Shown here: positions 33,463-42,748 of the stretch, in pieces
Numbering within the stretch: position 1 is the first letter of the stretch
Layout of the letters: each line of letters opens with the position of its first letter
Origin: JALYUA01 sp038229875
GTDB taxonomy: Bacteria > Acidobacteriota > Thermoanaerobaculia > UBA5066 > Gp7-AA6
Direction of reading: 5' to 3'
DNA: 64,000 nt
NCBI GenBank assembly: GCA_038229875.1
Contig: JBBROA010000002.1
Coordinates: forward strand, 58,176 to 122,175
Notes under the pieces: model-generated
What the model was told of the DNA's origin: nothing
Database searches by the model: none
The model's input: only the letters and a program-made list of their open reading frames with translations
Program-made: the position numbers and the translations under genes

Positions 33463-34431
33463 ATGAAAGCCATACGCGTCGCCGAACCGGGCGGTCCCGA
33501 GGTCCTTCGTTGGGAAGACGTGCCCGTCCCCACGCCAAATGAGGGCGAGGCGCTCGTCCGCATCGAAGCGGCAGGCGTCAATTTCATCGACGTCTATTTC
33601 CGGACCGGACAGTACAAGGCCGCGCTGCCCGTCACCCTCGGAATGGAAGGGGCCGGCATCGTGGAGGCGGTCGGTCCCGGGGTCCGGGACGTCTCGCCCG
33701 GCGACCGCGTCGGCTCCGTGAACTTCGCGGGTTCCTACGCGGAGCTCTCGACCGCGCGCGCGGAGCGGCTCGTGAAGATTCCCGAGGGAGTCTCGACCCG
33801 TCAGGCCGCGGCGGCGCTCCTCCAGGGGATGACGGCGCACTACCTGACGCACGCGACCTACCGGCTGCGGGCCGGCGAGTTCTGCCTGGTGCACGCGGGG
33901 GCGGGCGGCGTCGGTCTTCTGCTGTGTCAGATCGGCCGGCGGATCGGAGCGCGGGTCATCGCGACCGCCGGAGGCCCGGACAAGGAGCGGCTCGCTCGCG
34001 AAGCGGGAGCGGAAGAGACGATCGACTATCGGACGAAGAACGTGGCCGAAGAAGTCCGGAGGATCACCGACGGAAAAGGCGTACGGGTCGTGTACGACTC
34101 GGTTGGAAAAGACACGTTCGAGGGGAGCCTCGACTCTCTCGGGGTCCGCGGCACCCTCGCGCTGTTCGGTCAGTCGAGCGGGAAAGTTCCGCCGATCGAT
34201 CCGCAGGTCCTGAACACGAAGGGCTCTCTCTTTTTGACGCGGCCGACGCTTGCGCACTACGTCGCGATGCCGGAAGAGCTCGCGGAGCGGTCGGGAGAGA
34301 TCCTCCGATCGATTCCGTCGGGCGACCTCTCGATCAAGATCTTCCGGGAAATCCCGATGGCCGATGCCGCGGAGGCGCACCGGCTCCTCGAAGGCCGCAA
34401 GACGAGCGGCAAGCTGCTTCTCATTCCCTAG
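33463..34431 (+). CDS. qor: NADPH:quinone oxidoreductase (zeta-crystallin/Qor family)
   Basis: Zinc-free medium-chain reductase of 322 residues that reduces quinones with NADPH. Hallmarks: MKAIRVAEPGGPEVLRWEDV at the start, GVNFIDVYFRTGQYK near 46, MEGAGIVEAVGPGV near 70, the Rossmann motif HAGAGGVGLLLCQIGRRIGA near 145, and EEVRRITDGKGVRVVYDSVG near 200, all typical of E. coli Qor. The zinc-ligand cysteines of alcohol dehydrogenases are absent. The ATG at 33463 fits both the family N-terminus and the leaderless promoter. Confidence 0.93.
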   Translation: MKAIRVAEPGGPEVLRWEDVPVPTPNEGEALVRIEAAGVNFIDVYFRTGQYKAALPVTLGMEGAGIVEAVGPGVRDVSPGDRVGSVNFAGSYAELSTARAERLVKIPEGVSTRQAAAALLQGMTAHYLTHATYRLRAGEFCLVHAGAGGVGLLLCQIGRRIGARVIATAGGPDKERLAREAGAEETIDYRTKNVAEEVRRITDGKGVRVVYDSVGKDTFEGSLDSLGVRGTLALFGQSSGKVPPIDPQVLNTKGSLFLTRPTLAHYVAMPEELAERSGEILRSIPSGDLSIKIFREIPMADAAEAHRLLEGRKTSGKLLLIP

Positions 34432-34475
34432 AATCTGCCCGCGGGATCCGACCGCGTCTTCCTCGCGACGCGCGG

Positions 34476-34524
34476 TACCATCCGGGCCGTGATCCCGCGG
34501 CCCGGACGGACGTCTCTCACGTGA
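34476..34524 (+). promoter_or_regulatory. Promoter and short upstream ORF coupled to the MFS gene
   Basis: TACCAT (34476-34481) lies seven bases before a GTG at 34489 that opens an eleven-codon ORF (residues VIPRPGRTSLT). Its TGA (34522-34524) overlaps the GTG start of the transporter at 34521 (GTGA). The arrangement suggests a leaderless leader peptide whose translation delivers ribosomes to the transporter start, which itself has no ribosome site. Inference from layout only. Confidence 0.4.
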
Positions 34525-35702
34525 AGAAGGGAGCGATCGCGCGGCTTGCGGCGGCGCATCTCTGTGACGACGTGAACCAGGGAGTCATCCCGGCGCTCAT
34601 CCCCTTCTTCGTCTCCGAGCGCGGGTTCACGATCGCCGCCGCTGCCGGCCTCGTGTTCGCGTCGAACGTCTCGTCCTCGGTGCTGCAACCGCTCTTCGGA
34701 ATGCTCGCGGACAGAAAGAGCACGCCGTGGCTGGTTCCCGCCGGCCTCTTTCTCGCGGGCGCCGGGGTCGCCGCCGCGGGGCTCGCCCCGACGTATGCGC
34801 TCGTGCTCGCCTGCGCCGCGGCGACGGGGGTGGGAGTGGCCGCGTTCCACCCCGAGGCGGCGCGGCAGGTGTATTTCCAGTCGGGAGAGAAGCGGGCGAC
34901 GGCGATGAGCCTCTTTGCGACCGGCGGCAACCTCGGCTTCGCGATCGGCCCCGCGATCGCGACCCCGATTCAGATCGCGTTCGGGCTCCGAGGAACCGTC
35001 CTGATGATCGTCCCCGCTCTGGCGATGGCGCTCGCTCTAATTCGCGCGGGCGCTCTGCGCTCCGCGGCGCCGGCCGCCGGTGATTCGCCGCCCGTTGCGG
35101 CGGGTCGAGACCGCTGGGGGGCGTTCGCGCGGCTGTCCGGTCCGGTCCTCTGCCGGGCGGTCGTCTTCTATGCGCTGAACACGTTCGTCCCTCTCTACTG
35201 GATCCGCGAATTCGGCGCGTCGAAGGCCGCGGCGGGCGCCGCGCTCACGGTGATGCTCTCCTCCGGAGTGGTGGGAACACTCGCCGGGGGATGGCTCGCC
35301 GACCGTTTCGGCAGGCGCACCACCGTCCTCGTCTCCATGGTGCTGCTCTTTCCGCTTCTGCTCGCGTTCGTCGGATCGCATCGCGCCGGCGTCGCGCTCG
35401 CGCTGATGGTTCCGATCGGCCTCGCTCTTTACGCGCCCTTTTCCGTCATGACCGTCATGGGACAGGAGTACCTGCCGGGACGCGTCGGAACGGCGTCGGG
35501 CCTGACCATCGGGCTCGCGGTGACGCTCGGCGGCGTCGCGGCGCCGCTGCTCGGCCGGATCGCGGACGTCCGCGGAGTTCGCTCGGCGATGACGACGGTC
35601 GTCTTCGTGCCGCTGCTCGGCGCCGCGGTCGCCCTGACCCTTCCGCGCGAAAACCTCCGGAGCGCCGCGGCGCGCGGCGTCGGGCCGGGAGGAGTCCCAT
35701 GA
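34521..35702 (+). CDS. MFS exporter, fosmidomycin-resistance (Fsr)-like
   Basis: Twelve-helix carrier of 393 residues. The opening AAHLCDDVNQGVIPALIPFF, the loop FGMLADRKSTPWLVPAG near 64, the AAFHPEAARQVYFQSGEKRATAMS stretch near 108 and the second-half GGWLADRFGRRTTV follow the pattern of Fsr-type exporters. Real substrates vary (drugs, organic acids). GTG start chosen at the overlap with the upstream ORF; the frame upstream belongs to a shadow of the quinone oxidoreductase. It precedes fdhD by 25 bases on the same strand and could share its transcript. Confidence 0.86.
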   Translation: MKKGAIARLAAAHLCDDVNQGVIPALIPFFVSERGFTIAAAAGLVFASNVSSSVLQPLFGMLADRKSTPWLVPAGLFLAGAGVAAAGLAPTYALVLACAAATGVGVAAFHPEAARQVYFQSGEKRATAMSLFATGGNLGFAIGPAIATPIQIAFGLRGTVLMIVPALAMALALIRAGALRSAAPAAGDSPPVAAGRDRWGAFARLSGPVLCRAVVFYALNTFVPLYWIREFGASKAAAGAALTVMLSSGVVGTLAGGWLADRFGRRTTVLVSMVLLFPLLLAFVGSHRAGVALALMVPIGLALYAPFSVMTVMGQEYLPGRVGTASGLTIGLAVTLGGVAAPLLGRIADVRGVRSAMTTVVFVPLLGAAVALTLPRENLRSAAARGVGPGGVP

Positions 35703-35727
35703 TCGAAACCGCCGGGGGGACGCTGAT

Positions 35728-36573
35728 TTGAAGCCGATCGAGCGCGTCCGGGTGATCGCCCGGGACGGAGACTCCGAGACGGAGCGGGAGGATTCGCTCG
35801 CCGTCGAAGAGCCTCTCGAGATCCGCCTCCGCGAGCACGGCGGCGCCTTGCACGCGGAGCCGTTCGTCACGACGATGCGCACGCCCGGACAAGACGAGGA
35901 GCTCGCGGCGGGGCTTCTCTTCGCGGAGGGAGTCCTCGCGGGCCGTTCGGACCTCGCGGAGCTCTCGCGCCCTTCGGACCCGCGCATAGACGCCGAGCTG
36001 CGCGCCAATGTGATGGTCGCCACGGTCTCGCGAGAGGCGTTGGAGAGGAGCCAGTCGCTGCGCCGGCGCACGGTGATGGGCTCGGCGTGCGGGGTATGCG
36101 GAAAGACCTCGATCGAGAACGTGCTCGGAGACGACCGCCCGCCGCTTCCGGGCGGTTTCCGGATCGACCCGCGCGTCCTCGTACGTCTTCCGGATCTTCT
36201 CCGGAAGGGCCAGTCGGTCTTCTCGCAGACCGGCGGACTTCACGGCGCCGGCCTCTTCGACGCTTCCGGGGCTCTCGAAGGGGTTTGCGAAGACATCGGC
36301 CGCCACAACGCGGTCGACAAGGTGATCGGCGCGGCCTGGCTCGCGTCCCGCCTCCCCCTTTCCGAGAAGGTACTCGTCGTGTCCGGGCGCGCCGGTTTCG
36401 AGCTGGCGCAGAAGGCCGCCGCCGCCGGGATCCCGGTGCTCGCGTCCGTTTCGGCGCCGTCGAGCCTCGCCGTCGAGCTCGCAGACGCCGCGGGCCTGAC
36501 GCTGGTCGGATTCCTGCGCGGCGAGCGCTTCAACGTGTACGCGCATCCGCACAGACTACGACCGGCTCCGTGA
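35728..36573 (+). CDS. fdhD: Formate dehydrogenase accessory sulfurtransferase FdhD
   Basis: Delivers sulfur from IscS to the molybdenum cofactor of formate dehydrogenase, which is required for activity. The 281-residue protein has PFVTTMRTPGQDEELAAGLL near 46, the catalytic cysteine loop GSACGVCGKTSIE near 117, GLHGAGLFD near 170, CEDIGRHNAVDKVIG near 190 and SGRAGFELAQKAAAAGIP near 222, all FdhD signatures. The start is TTG at 35728, which fits the family length. Located 193 bases before fdnG, its client. Confidence 0.93.
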   Translation: MKPIERVRVIARDGDSETEREDSLAVEEPLEIRLREHGGALHAEPFVTTMRTPGQDEELAAGLLFAEGVLAGRSDLAELSRPSDPRIDAELRANVMVATVSREALERSQSLRRRTVMGSACGVCGKTSIENVLGDDRPPLPGGFRIDPRVLVRLPDLLRKGQSVFSQTGGLHGAGLFDASGALEGVCEDIGRHNAVDKVIGAAWLASRLPLSEKVLVVSGRAGFELAQKAAAAGIPVLASVSAPSSLAVELADAAGLTLVGFLRGERFNVYAHPHRLRPAP

Positions 36574-36692
36574 CGGCCCCCCTGAAAGCCTGCGCTTCGC
36601 CCCGGAGCCCGGCCGGTGGGGGTCGTGGTGGATGATGCCGGCACCGCCGCGCGCGGCGGCGGGTTCCACGCATGAAAGGTTTCTCAAACTCC

Positions 36693-36721
36693 TTGACAAA
36701 CCTGTCGGACGGGTAGGGAAT
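36693..36721 (+). promoter_or_regulatory. Sigma-70-like promoter of the formate dehydrogenase operon
   Basis: TTGACA at 36693-36698, a 17-base spacer and GGGAAT at 36716-36721. The -35 matches the consensus perfectly; the -10 is weak. It lies about 45 bases before the fdnG start, leaving room for the GAGGAGGAG ribosome site at 36752-36760. Confidence 0.45.
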
Positions 36722-36766
36722 AAGCGCCGAGAGCACGGAACTTTTTCGCGCGAGGAGGAGGCCGAG

Positions 36767-39700
36767 ATGGAACTCACCCGCCGCGGTTTCTTGCAGGCTT
36801 CGGTCGTCGGAGGGACGGTCGCGCTCGGGTTCGACGTATCCGCCGCGAGAGCGGAGATGCGCGAGTTCAAGATCTCGCGGACGACGGAAACGCGCAGCAT
36901 CTGTCCCTACTGTGCGGTCTCCTGCGGGGTCATCATCCACACGCTCGGTGATCGCGCCAGGAACGTGAAGGCCTCTGTGGTCCACGTCGAGGGCGACCCC
37001 GACCATCCGATCAGCCGCGGAAGTCTGTGTCCGAAGGGCGCGACCCTGAAGGACGACATCATCCACGGAAACCGGTTGACGAAGCCGAAATACCGGCGGC
37101 CCGGCGGCGACAAGTGGGAAGACATCAGCTGGGACGACGCGATCGCCAAGATCGCCCGAAACATCAAGACCACACGCGACAAGTCGTTCATCACCGCAAA
37201 CGCGAAGGGCCAGACCGTCAACCGCAATCCGGGCATGGCGATGATCGGCGGGTGCACCGATACGAACGAATTCAACTTCCTCCAGTGGAAAGTCATCACG
37301 GCCCTGGGGGTGCCGTACCGGGATACGCAAGCCCGGGTTTGACACGGCCCCACGGTGGCCAGTCTGGCCGCCACGTTCGGACGCGGAGCGATGACGAATG
37401 GATGGGTCGATATCAAGAATGCCGACGTCATCCTGGCGATGGGCGGCAACGCCGCGGAAAACCATCCCGTCGGATTCAAGTGGTTCCTCGAAGCGAAAAA
37501 GACGCGCGGCGCCAAGATCGTCGCCGTCGATCCCCGGTTCACCCGCACGGCGTCTCAGGCGGATCTCTACGCGCCGATCCGGCCGGGCACGGACATCGCC
37601 TTTCTGAACGGGATCATCCGTTACGCCCTCGCCGACAAGAGCCGTTACCACGAGGACTACGTCCGGCTGCACACGAACGGCCCTTATCTCATCGGGGAAG
37701 GCTATAAGTTCGAGGACGGGCTCTTCTCCGGGTTCGATGCGGCCAAGGGCGAATACCAGAAGGAAGCCTGGGGCTACAACCCCGACGCGAAGACCAAAGC
37801 GTACGGCGTCGACCCGACCATGGAGAACCCTCGGTCGGTGCTCCAGCTCTTGAAACAGCACGTCGACCGATACACCCCCGAAATGGTCGAGCGCATCTGC
37901 GGCACACCGAAGGAGACGTTTCTCGAGGTCGCGAAGATCGTCACGTCGACGGGCAACGCGGCTCGCGTCGGAACGATCTGCTACGCGCTCGGCTGGACGC
38001 AGCATTCGACGGGCGTCCAGATGATTCGCGCGGCCGCCATCCTGCAGCTGCTCCTCGGCAACGTCGGAAGGCCCGGCGGCGGAGTCAACGCCTTTCGCGG
38101 GCACTCCAACATCCAGGGCGCGACCGACATGGCCGGCAACTTCGAGATCCTCCCCGGGTACTTGAAGACTCCGACGTCCGCGATGGCGAACCTCGCCGGT
38201 TACCTCGATCAATCGACGCCGACGACCCTGAACAAGCAGGGGTGGGCGTCGATGAACTACTTCGTCAATTACCCCAAGTTCATGATCTCTCTCTTGAAGG
38301 CCCTGTACGGCAAGGAAGCGACCAGGGAGAACGACTTCGGCTACGCGTGGATGCCGAAAGTCGACGGCAACTACTCCTGGATGTACATGTTCGACGACAT
38401 GTATCGCGGCTCATCGATGCGCGCAGGAGGCAAGGAGCCGGCCCCCGAAGGCTTCGTCACGTTCGGGATGAACCCGGTCGGGCTCGGACCGAACTCGAAG
38501 AAGATGATCGGCGCCCTTTCGAAGCTGAAGTGGATGGTGGTCGTCGAGAACCTCGAGACGGAGACGGCGCAGTTCTGGAAGGCGCCCCCCGAATACGAAG
38601 GGGGCGATCCCTCGAAGATCCAGACCGAGGTTTTCCTCCTCCCCGCGTCGTCGTTTGCCGAGAAGGACGGGACGTTCACGAATTCCGCCCGCTGGCTCCA
38701 GTGGAAGTGGAAGGCGCTCGACGCTCCGGGCGATGCGAAGGCCGACCAGGAGATTCTCGCCCGGATCTTTCTCGCCGTGCGCGACCTCTACAAGAAGGAG
38801 GGCGGCGCGCTTCCCGACCCGATCCTGAAAACGTCGTGGGCTTACACGAACCCCGTCAACCCGGATCTCGGCGAGGTGCTCAAGGAAATCAACGGCCGCG
38901 CCCTGTCGGACCTCCCGGACCCGAAGGACCCGACGAAGATCCTGAAGACCGCCGGGCAGCAGATCGACGGCTTCGGCCAGCTCATGGACGACGGCTCGAC
39001 GATGTGCGGCAACTGGCTGCACTCGGGTTGCTTCACGGAAGCCGGAAACAACACGCAACGGCGCGTCACGGCCGATCCGACGGGGCTCGGCATGTTCCAC
39101 AACTGGGGCTTCTCGTGGCCGGCGAACCGCCGCATCATGTACAACCGCGCTTCGGCGGACGCCGAGGGCAAGCCGTGGGATCCGAAGCGCATCGGGATTC
39201 AATGGAACGGCGAGAAGTGGGTGGGCGACGTGCCCGACATGAAGCCCGACGCGCCTCCGGGAACCTTCGGGGCATTCATCATGCTGCCGGAAGGCGTCGG
39301 GCGCCTCTACTCCCCTGTCTTGAACGACGGGCCGTTTCCCGAGCACTACGAGGCGATCGAGGCGCCCGTCTTGAACGCCCTTCACCCGATGGTGACGTCG
39401 AGCCCGGTGTCGAAGCGCTTCTCGACCGATAAGGACAAATACGGCACCGCGGACAAGTTCCCGATCGTCTGCACCACCTACCGCCTGACCGAGCACTTCC
39501 ACTACTGGACACAGCATCACAAGAACGGTCGCTTGAACGAGATCCAGCCGGGCTTCTTCGTGGAGATACCGGAAGGGCTCGCTAAGGAGAAGGGGATCGC
39601 CAACGGATCCCAGGTCAAGGTGTCGTCGGCCCGCGGCGCGATCCAGGGCGTCGCGATGGTGACGAACCGCCTTCGTCCTCTGAAGATCGACGGCAAGCAG

Positions 39701-39853
39701 ACCTGGCACATCGGTTTCCCGATTCACTGGGGCTTCGGCGCCGCAGAGGGGCACCGCGGCCCCCTCGCGAACATGCTGACGCCCTCCGCGATGGACCCGA
39801 ACACGTGGACTCCCGAGTACAAGGCCTTCCTCGTTCAGGTCGAGAAAGCGTAG
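36767..39853 (+). CDS. fdnG: Formate dehydrogenase alpha subunit, selenocysteine-containing (FdnG type)
   Basis: Catalytic molybdopterin subunit that oxidises formate to CO2, about 1028 residues including selenocysteine. The ATG at 36767 follows GAGGAGGAG and begins with a Tat signal (TRRGFLQASVVGG). The N-terminal 4Fe-4S cluster is bound by CPYCAVSC plus a Cys in SLCPKG. The TGA at 37340-37342 is read as selenocysteine 192: the flanking residues DTQARV-U-HGPTVASLA match E. coli FdnG around its selenocysteine, and the protein continues in frame with NADVILAMGGNAAENHPVGF. Molybdopterin-dinucleotide motifs follow to a C-terminal domain with HIGFPIHWGFG. First of the fdnGHI genes. A gene finder that treats TGA as stop splits it in two. 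Confidence 0.95.
37354..37372 (+). promoter_or_regulatory. SECIS element for selenocysteine insertion
   Basis: Eleven bases after the in-frame TGA, GGTGGCC (37354-37360) pairs with GGCCGCC (37366-37372), with one G-U pair, around the loop AGTCT. The loop sequence and the distance from the UGA match the E. coli fdnG SECIS hairpin, which binds SelB. It is part of the coding sequence. Confidence 0.8.
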
Positions 39854-39863
39854 GGGGCGCGCC

Positions 39864-40748
39864 ATGGTGATGCAAAGCCTTGAAATCCGCCGCTCTTCCG
39901 CTTCGGTCTGGGGACTTCCGTCGGGGATCCGAACGCTCCCGACCGTCTCGAAGTACATCGACACCAGCACCTGCATCGGCTGCAAAGCCTGCGAGGTGGC
40001 GTGCCAGGAGTGGAACGACCTGCGCCCCGTCCAGACGGCGCAGCTCGGCACGTACCAGACGATGCCGACGCTCCATCCCGAGTTCTGGAACCTCATCCGG
40101 TTCAACGAGCAGAACTTCGACGGCGGGATCGCGTGGATCATGCGCAAGGATCAGTGCATGCACTGCGACGACCCGGGCTGCCTTGCGGCCTGCCCGGCGC
40201 CGGGCGCGATCGTCCAGTACGCCAACGGCATCGTGGACGTGAACCAGGACCTCTGCATCGGCTGCGGGTACTGCGAAAGCGGATGCCCGTTCGACGTGCC
40301 GAAGTTCCACGCGACGACCGGGAAGATGGCGAAATGCACTCTGTGCGTCGACCGCACGACCGTCGGCCTCGAGCCGGCGTGCGTGAAGGCCTGCCCGACC
40401 GGCTGCCTGCAGTTCGGGACCAAGGACGACATGGTGGCTCTCGGCAATCAGCGCGTCTCCCAGCTGCAGAAGGTCGGCTTCAAGAACGCGGCCCTCTACA
40501 ACCCGGCGGGAGTGGGCGGAACCGGCGTCGTGACCGTGCTCGCGCACGGCGATCACCTCGACTGGTACAGCCTGCCCGCCGACCCGCACGTCCCGATCCT
40601 GACGCGGCTCTGGAAACACGTCGTGCGGCCGCTCGGGATGGTTGCGATCGTCGGAGCGGTGATCGGCGCCTTCGGCCACTTCACGAAATTCGGACGCAAG
40701 GAGGTGCCGGGATCCGGCGACTCCGGCGTCCAGCCTCCGGGCGCTTGA
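39864..40748 (+). CDS. fdnH: Formate dehydrogenase iron-sulfur (beta) subunit
   Basis: Electron-transfer subunit of 294 residues that passes electrons from FdnG to the membrane cytochrome. Four ferredoxin-type clusters are visible: CIGCKACEVACQEWN near 38, CMHCDDPGCLAACP near 98, CIGCGYCESGCPFDVPK near 132 and CTLCVDRTTVGLEPACVKACP near 154. A single C-terminal helix (PLGMVAIVGAVIGAFGHF) anchors it, as in FdnH. It starts ten bases after fdnG with GGGGGCG before the ATG. Confidence 0.94.
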   Translation: MVMQSLEIRRSSASVWGLPSGIRTLPTVSKYIDTSTCIGCKACEVACQEWNDLRPVQTAQLGTYQTMPTLHPEFWNLIRFNEQNFDGGIAWIMRKDQCMHCDDPGCLAACPAPGAIVQYANGIVDVNQDLCIGCGYCESGCPFDVPKFHATTGKMAKCTLCVDRTTVGLEPACVKACPTGCLQFGTKDDMVALGNQRVSQLQKVGFKNAALYNPAGVGGTGVVTVLAHGDHLDWYSLPADPHVPILTRLWKHVVRPLGMVAIVGAVIGAFGHFTKFGRKEVPGSGDSGVQPPGA

Positions 40749-40770
40749 CCCGGGAACGAAGGGAAAAGCC

Positions 40771-41475
40771 ATGAGCGCGACTCCCGTTCAGCATCTGCCC
40801 GTCGATGCCGCGGTCGTTGCGGCGCGGGACCGTGAGAACGTCATCGTCGGGAACGAAATCGTCCGCCACAAGCGTCTCTCCCGGTTGATTCACTGGACGG
40901 TGGCCGTCACGTTCTTCGCCTGCGTCTTCTCCGGAATGCCGATCTGGTCTCCAATCTTCGGCTGGATGGCCGCGTTCTTCGGAGGGCTCTCGGCAGCCCG
41001 GGTCGTACATCCCTGGGCCGGCATCGCATTCTTCCTCGGGTCCGCCGTGATGTTTTTCCACTGGGTGGCCGAGATGGTGCTGCTGCCGTCCGAGCGCGGC
41101 TGGCTCGGACCCAAGGCGCTCGACTACATGCGGTATGTCGAGGACGATTCCGAGGTCGGAAAGTACAACGGGGGGCAGAAGCTCTTCTTTTTCGCCACCT
41201 CCCTCGGCACGCTGGGACTGCTCGTCTCGGGGCTCCTCATGTGGTGGCCGAGCGTGTTCCCCCGTGTCGTGCTCCAGCTGTCGTACCTGATCCACGACAT
41301 CACCTTCATCTTCTTCGCGATCGCGATCGTGTTCCATATCTATCTCGGCACAGCGGCCGAGCCGGGCACGTTCGGTTCGATGACACGGGGAACGGTGACG
41401 CGGGCGTGGGCGCGTCTCCACCACCCGCGGTGGTTCCGCGAAGTCACGGGTGACGACGACTCCCGCCGCGGCTGA
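40771..41475 (+). CDS. fdnI: Formate dehydrogenase cytochrome b (gamma) subunit
   Basis: Integral membrane cytochrome of 234 residues that takes electrons from FdnH and reduces quinone. Four helices are visible, with haem-ligand histidines in RLSRLIHWTVAVTFF near 35, VVHPWAGIAFF near 76 and IFFAIAIVFHIYLG near 180. The GTAAEPGTFGSMTRGTVTRAW end is typical of FdnI/FdoI. ATG with GAAGGGAA upstream, 22 bases after fdnH. Its last 26 bases overlap fdhE. Confidence 0.93.
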   Translation: MSATPVQHLPVDAAVVAARDRENVIVGNEIVRHKRLSRLIHWTVAVTFFACVFSGMPIWSPIFGWMAAFFGGLSAARVVHPWAGIAFFLGSAVMFFHWVAEMVLLPSERGWLGPKALDYMRYVEDDSEVGKYNGGQKLFFFATSLGTLGLLVSGLLMWWPSVFPRVVLQLSYLIHDITFIFFAIAIVFHIYLGTAAEPGTFGSMTRGTVTRAWARLHHPRWFREVTGDDDSRRG

Positions 41476-42256
41476 GAAGAGCGTCGGCGAAGCCTTCGCG
41501 GCGAGGGCGCGGCGCGCCGAGGTGCTGGCCTCGCAATCGGCAGCGGCTCGCGAGCCGCTGCTCTTTGCCGCCGCCCTCTGCCGCGTGCAGGCGGCGGCGG
41601 CCGACGCTCTCGCCCCGCTGACGCTGACCGGTTCCCTCGACAACGACGCGGGGGCGATCGAGCCCTTCGTGCGCGCGGTCTTTCGCGCCGCAGCGTCGCA
41701 CGGGCCCGGCCCGCTCGCGGAAGAGGCGCGGCTTCGCAGCGAGGAGGACCCGGAGGTTCTTCGCACGCGGCTGCTGGTCTTCTGGAACGGCGACCGCAAG
41801 GCCTCCGAGGACTACCTGTCGCGCGCCGGCCTGCGTCCTTATGCGGAAGTCCTGCGCGCGCGCCGGACCGCGCCGGACCGCGTACACCGGCAGGGGCACT
41901 GTCCCGCCTGCGGCGGGCCTCCGGGGATCGCCTCGCGCCGCGACGGCTCCGAGTCGGAGGGCGCCAGGCGGCTTCTTCACTGTCCGCTCTGCGGCGAGCA
42001 ATGGACCGTCAACCGCATCCACTGCCCCGCCTGCTTCGAAGAGGACCCGGCCCGTCTGCCCTCGTTTCAGGCGGACCGGCACCCCTCGGTCCGGATCGAG
42101 GCCTGCGACACCTGCCGAAGGTACGTGAAGTCGATCGACCTTTCCGCCGACGCCCGGCCCATCCCCGAGGTGGATGACCTCGTCTCTCTCTCGCTCGACC
42201 TCTGGGCGGTCGAGCAGGGCTATACGCGGATCGAGCCGGGTCTCGCCGGTCTTTGA
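41450..42256 (+). CDS. fdhE: Formate dehydrogenase accessory protein FdhE
   Basis: Rubredoxin-like accessory protein of 268 residues needed for assembly of respiratory formate dehydrogenases. An N-terminal helical part is followed by four CxxC pairs: CPACGG near 145, CPLCGEQW near 173, CPACFEE near 187 and CDTCRRYVKSIDLS near 212. They bind iron in E. coli FdhE. It ends with VDDLVSLSLDLWAVEQGY, a clear family match. The GTG at 41450 lies inside fdnI, a 26-base overlap in another frame. A duplicated GCGCCGGACC is in the coding region near 41865. Confidence 0.92.
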   Translation: MTTTPAAAEKSVGEAFAARARRAEVLASQSAAAREPLLFAAALCRVQAAAADALAPLTLTGSLDNDAGAIEPFVRAVFRAAASHGPGPLAEEARLRSEEDPEVLRTRLLVFWNGDRKASEDYLSRAGLRPYAEVLRARRTAPDRVHRQGHCPACGGPPGIASRRDGSESEGARRLLHCPLCGEQWTVNRIHCPACFEEDPARLPSFQADRHPSVRIEACDTCRRYVKSIDLSADARPIPEVDDLVSLSLDLWAVEQGYTRIEPGLAGL

Positions 42257-42714
42257 GTCGCCAGACGGTCTCGGGCGCCGAACCCGGCGATGTGCTCGCC
42301 GCGGCGCAGCGAGCTCTTCGGAACCGTTTCGACGATTTTCAGAAGGCGTTCGAAAGGCGGGACGAAGCGGCGGCCCGGGTGGCGATCGTCGACTTTCACG
42401 CGCGGCTCCGGGAGTGGGCGGCCGCGCTCGAGGCGACGCTTCTTCCGGCGCTCGCGGCGGCCTCCTCCCCCCGGCGGGACCTGCAGAGAGAGCTCACGCT
42501 CGACTTCGTGCAGTTGAGGGAGCTGACGCGCTACCTCATCGAGCAGATCTCGCAGCGGGCCGCGCTCTCGGACATTCTCGGGCTGATTCAGAATCTCGAC
42601 CGTCGCCTCGCCGCGCACGCCTCTCAGATGGAGACCGTCTACACGGCCGCGGCGGTGAAGATTCTGGGCCCGGAGGCCTGGGGATCCCTGAAGAGGGCCT
42701 GTCCGGACGCCTGA
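42253..42714 (+). CDS. Helical protein resembling a degenerate haemerythrin (HHE) domain
   Basis: Unknown protein of 153 residues, all helical. Its pattern follows the HHE cation-binding fold: REWAAALEATLLPAL near 54 where HHE proteins have an H-x3-H-EE-x-L-FPAL helix, RELTLDFVQLRELTRYL near 77 for the third helix, and LDRRLAAHASQMETVYTAAA near 116 for the last. Most iron-ligand histidines are missing, so it may not bind a di-iron centre. The TTG start overlaps the fdhE stop (TTGA), tying it to the formate dehydrogenase operon. A role in cofactor or oxygen sensing would be guesswork. Confidence 0.7.
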   Translation: MSRQTVSGAEPGDVLAAAQRALRNRFDDFQKAFERRDEAAARVAIVDFHARLREWAAALEATLLPALAAASSPRRDLQRELTLDFVQLRELTRYLIEQISQRAALSDILGLIQNLDRRLAAHASQMETVYTAAAVKILGPEAWGSLKRACPDA

Positions 42715-42748
42715 GGAACCCGGGCGAAAAATGCACCGGGAGCGGGGG

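Noticed and set aside
36632..37342. Truncated formate dehydrogenase followed by a second ORF from 37355, as if a pseudogene
   Set aside because: The TGA is at the selenocysteine position, followed by a SECIS hairpin and conserved sequence in the same frame.
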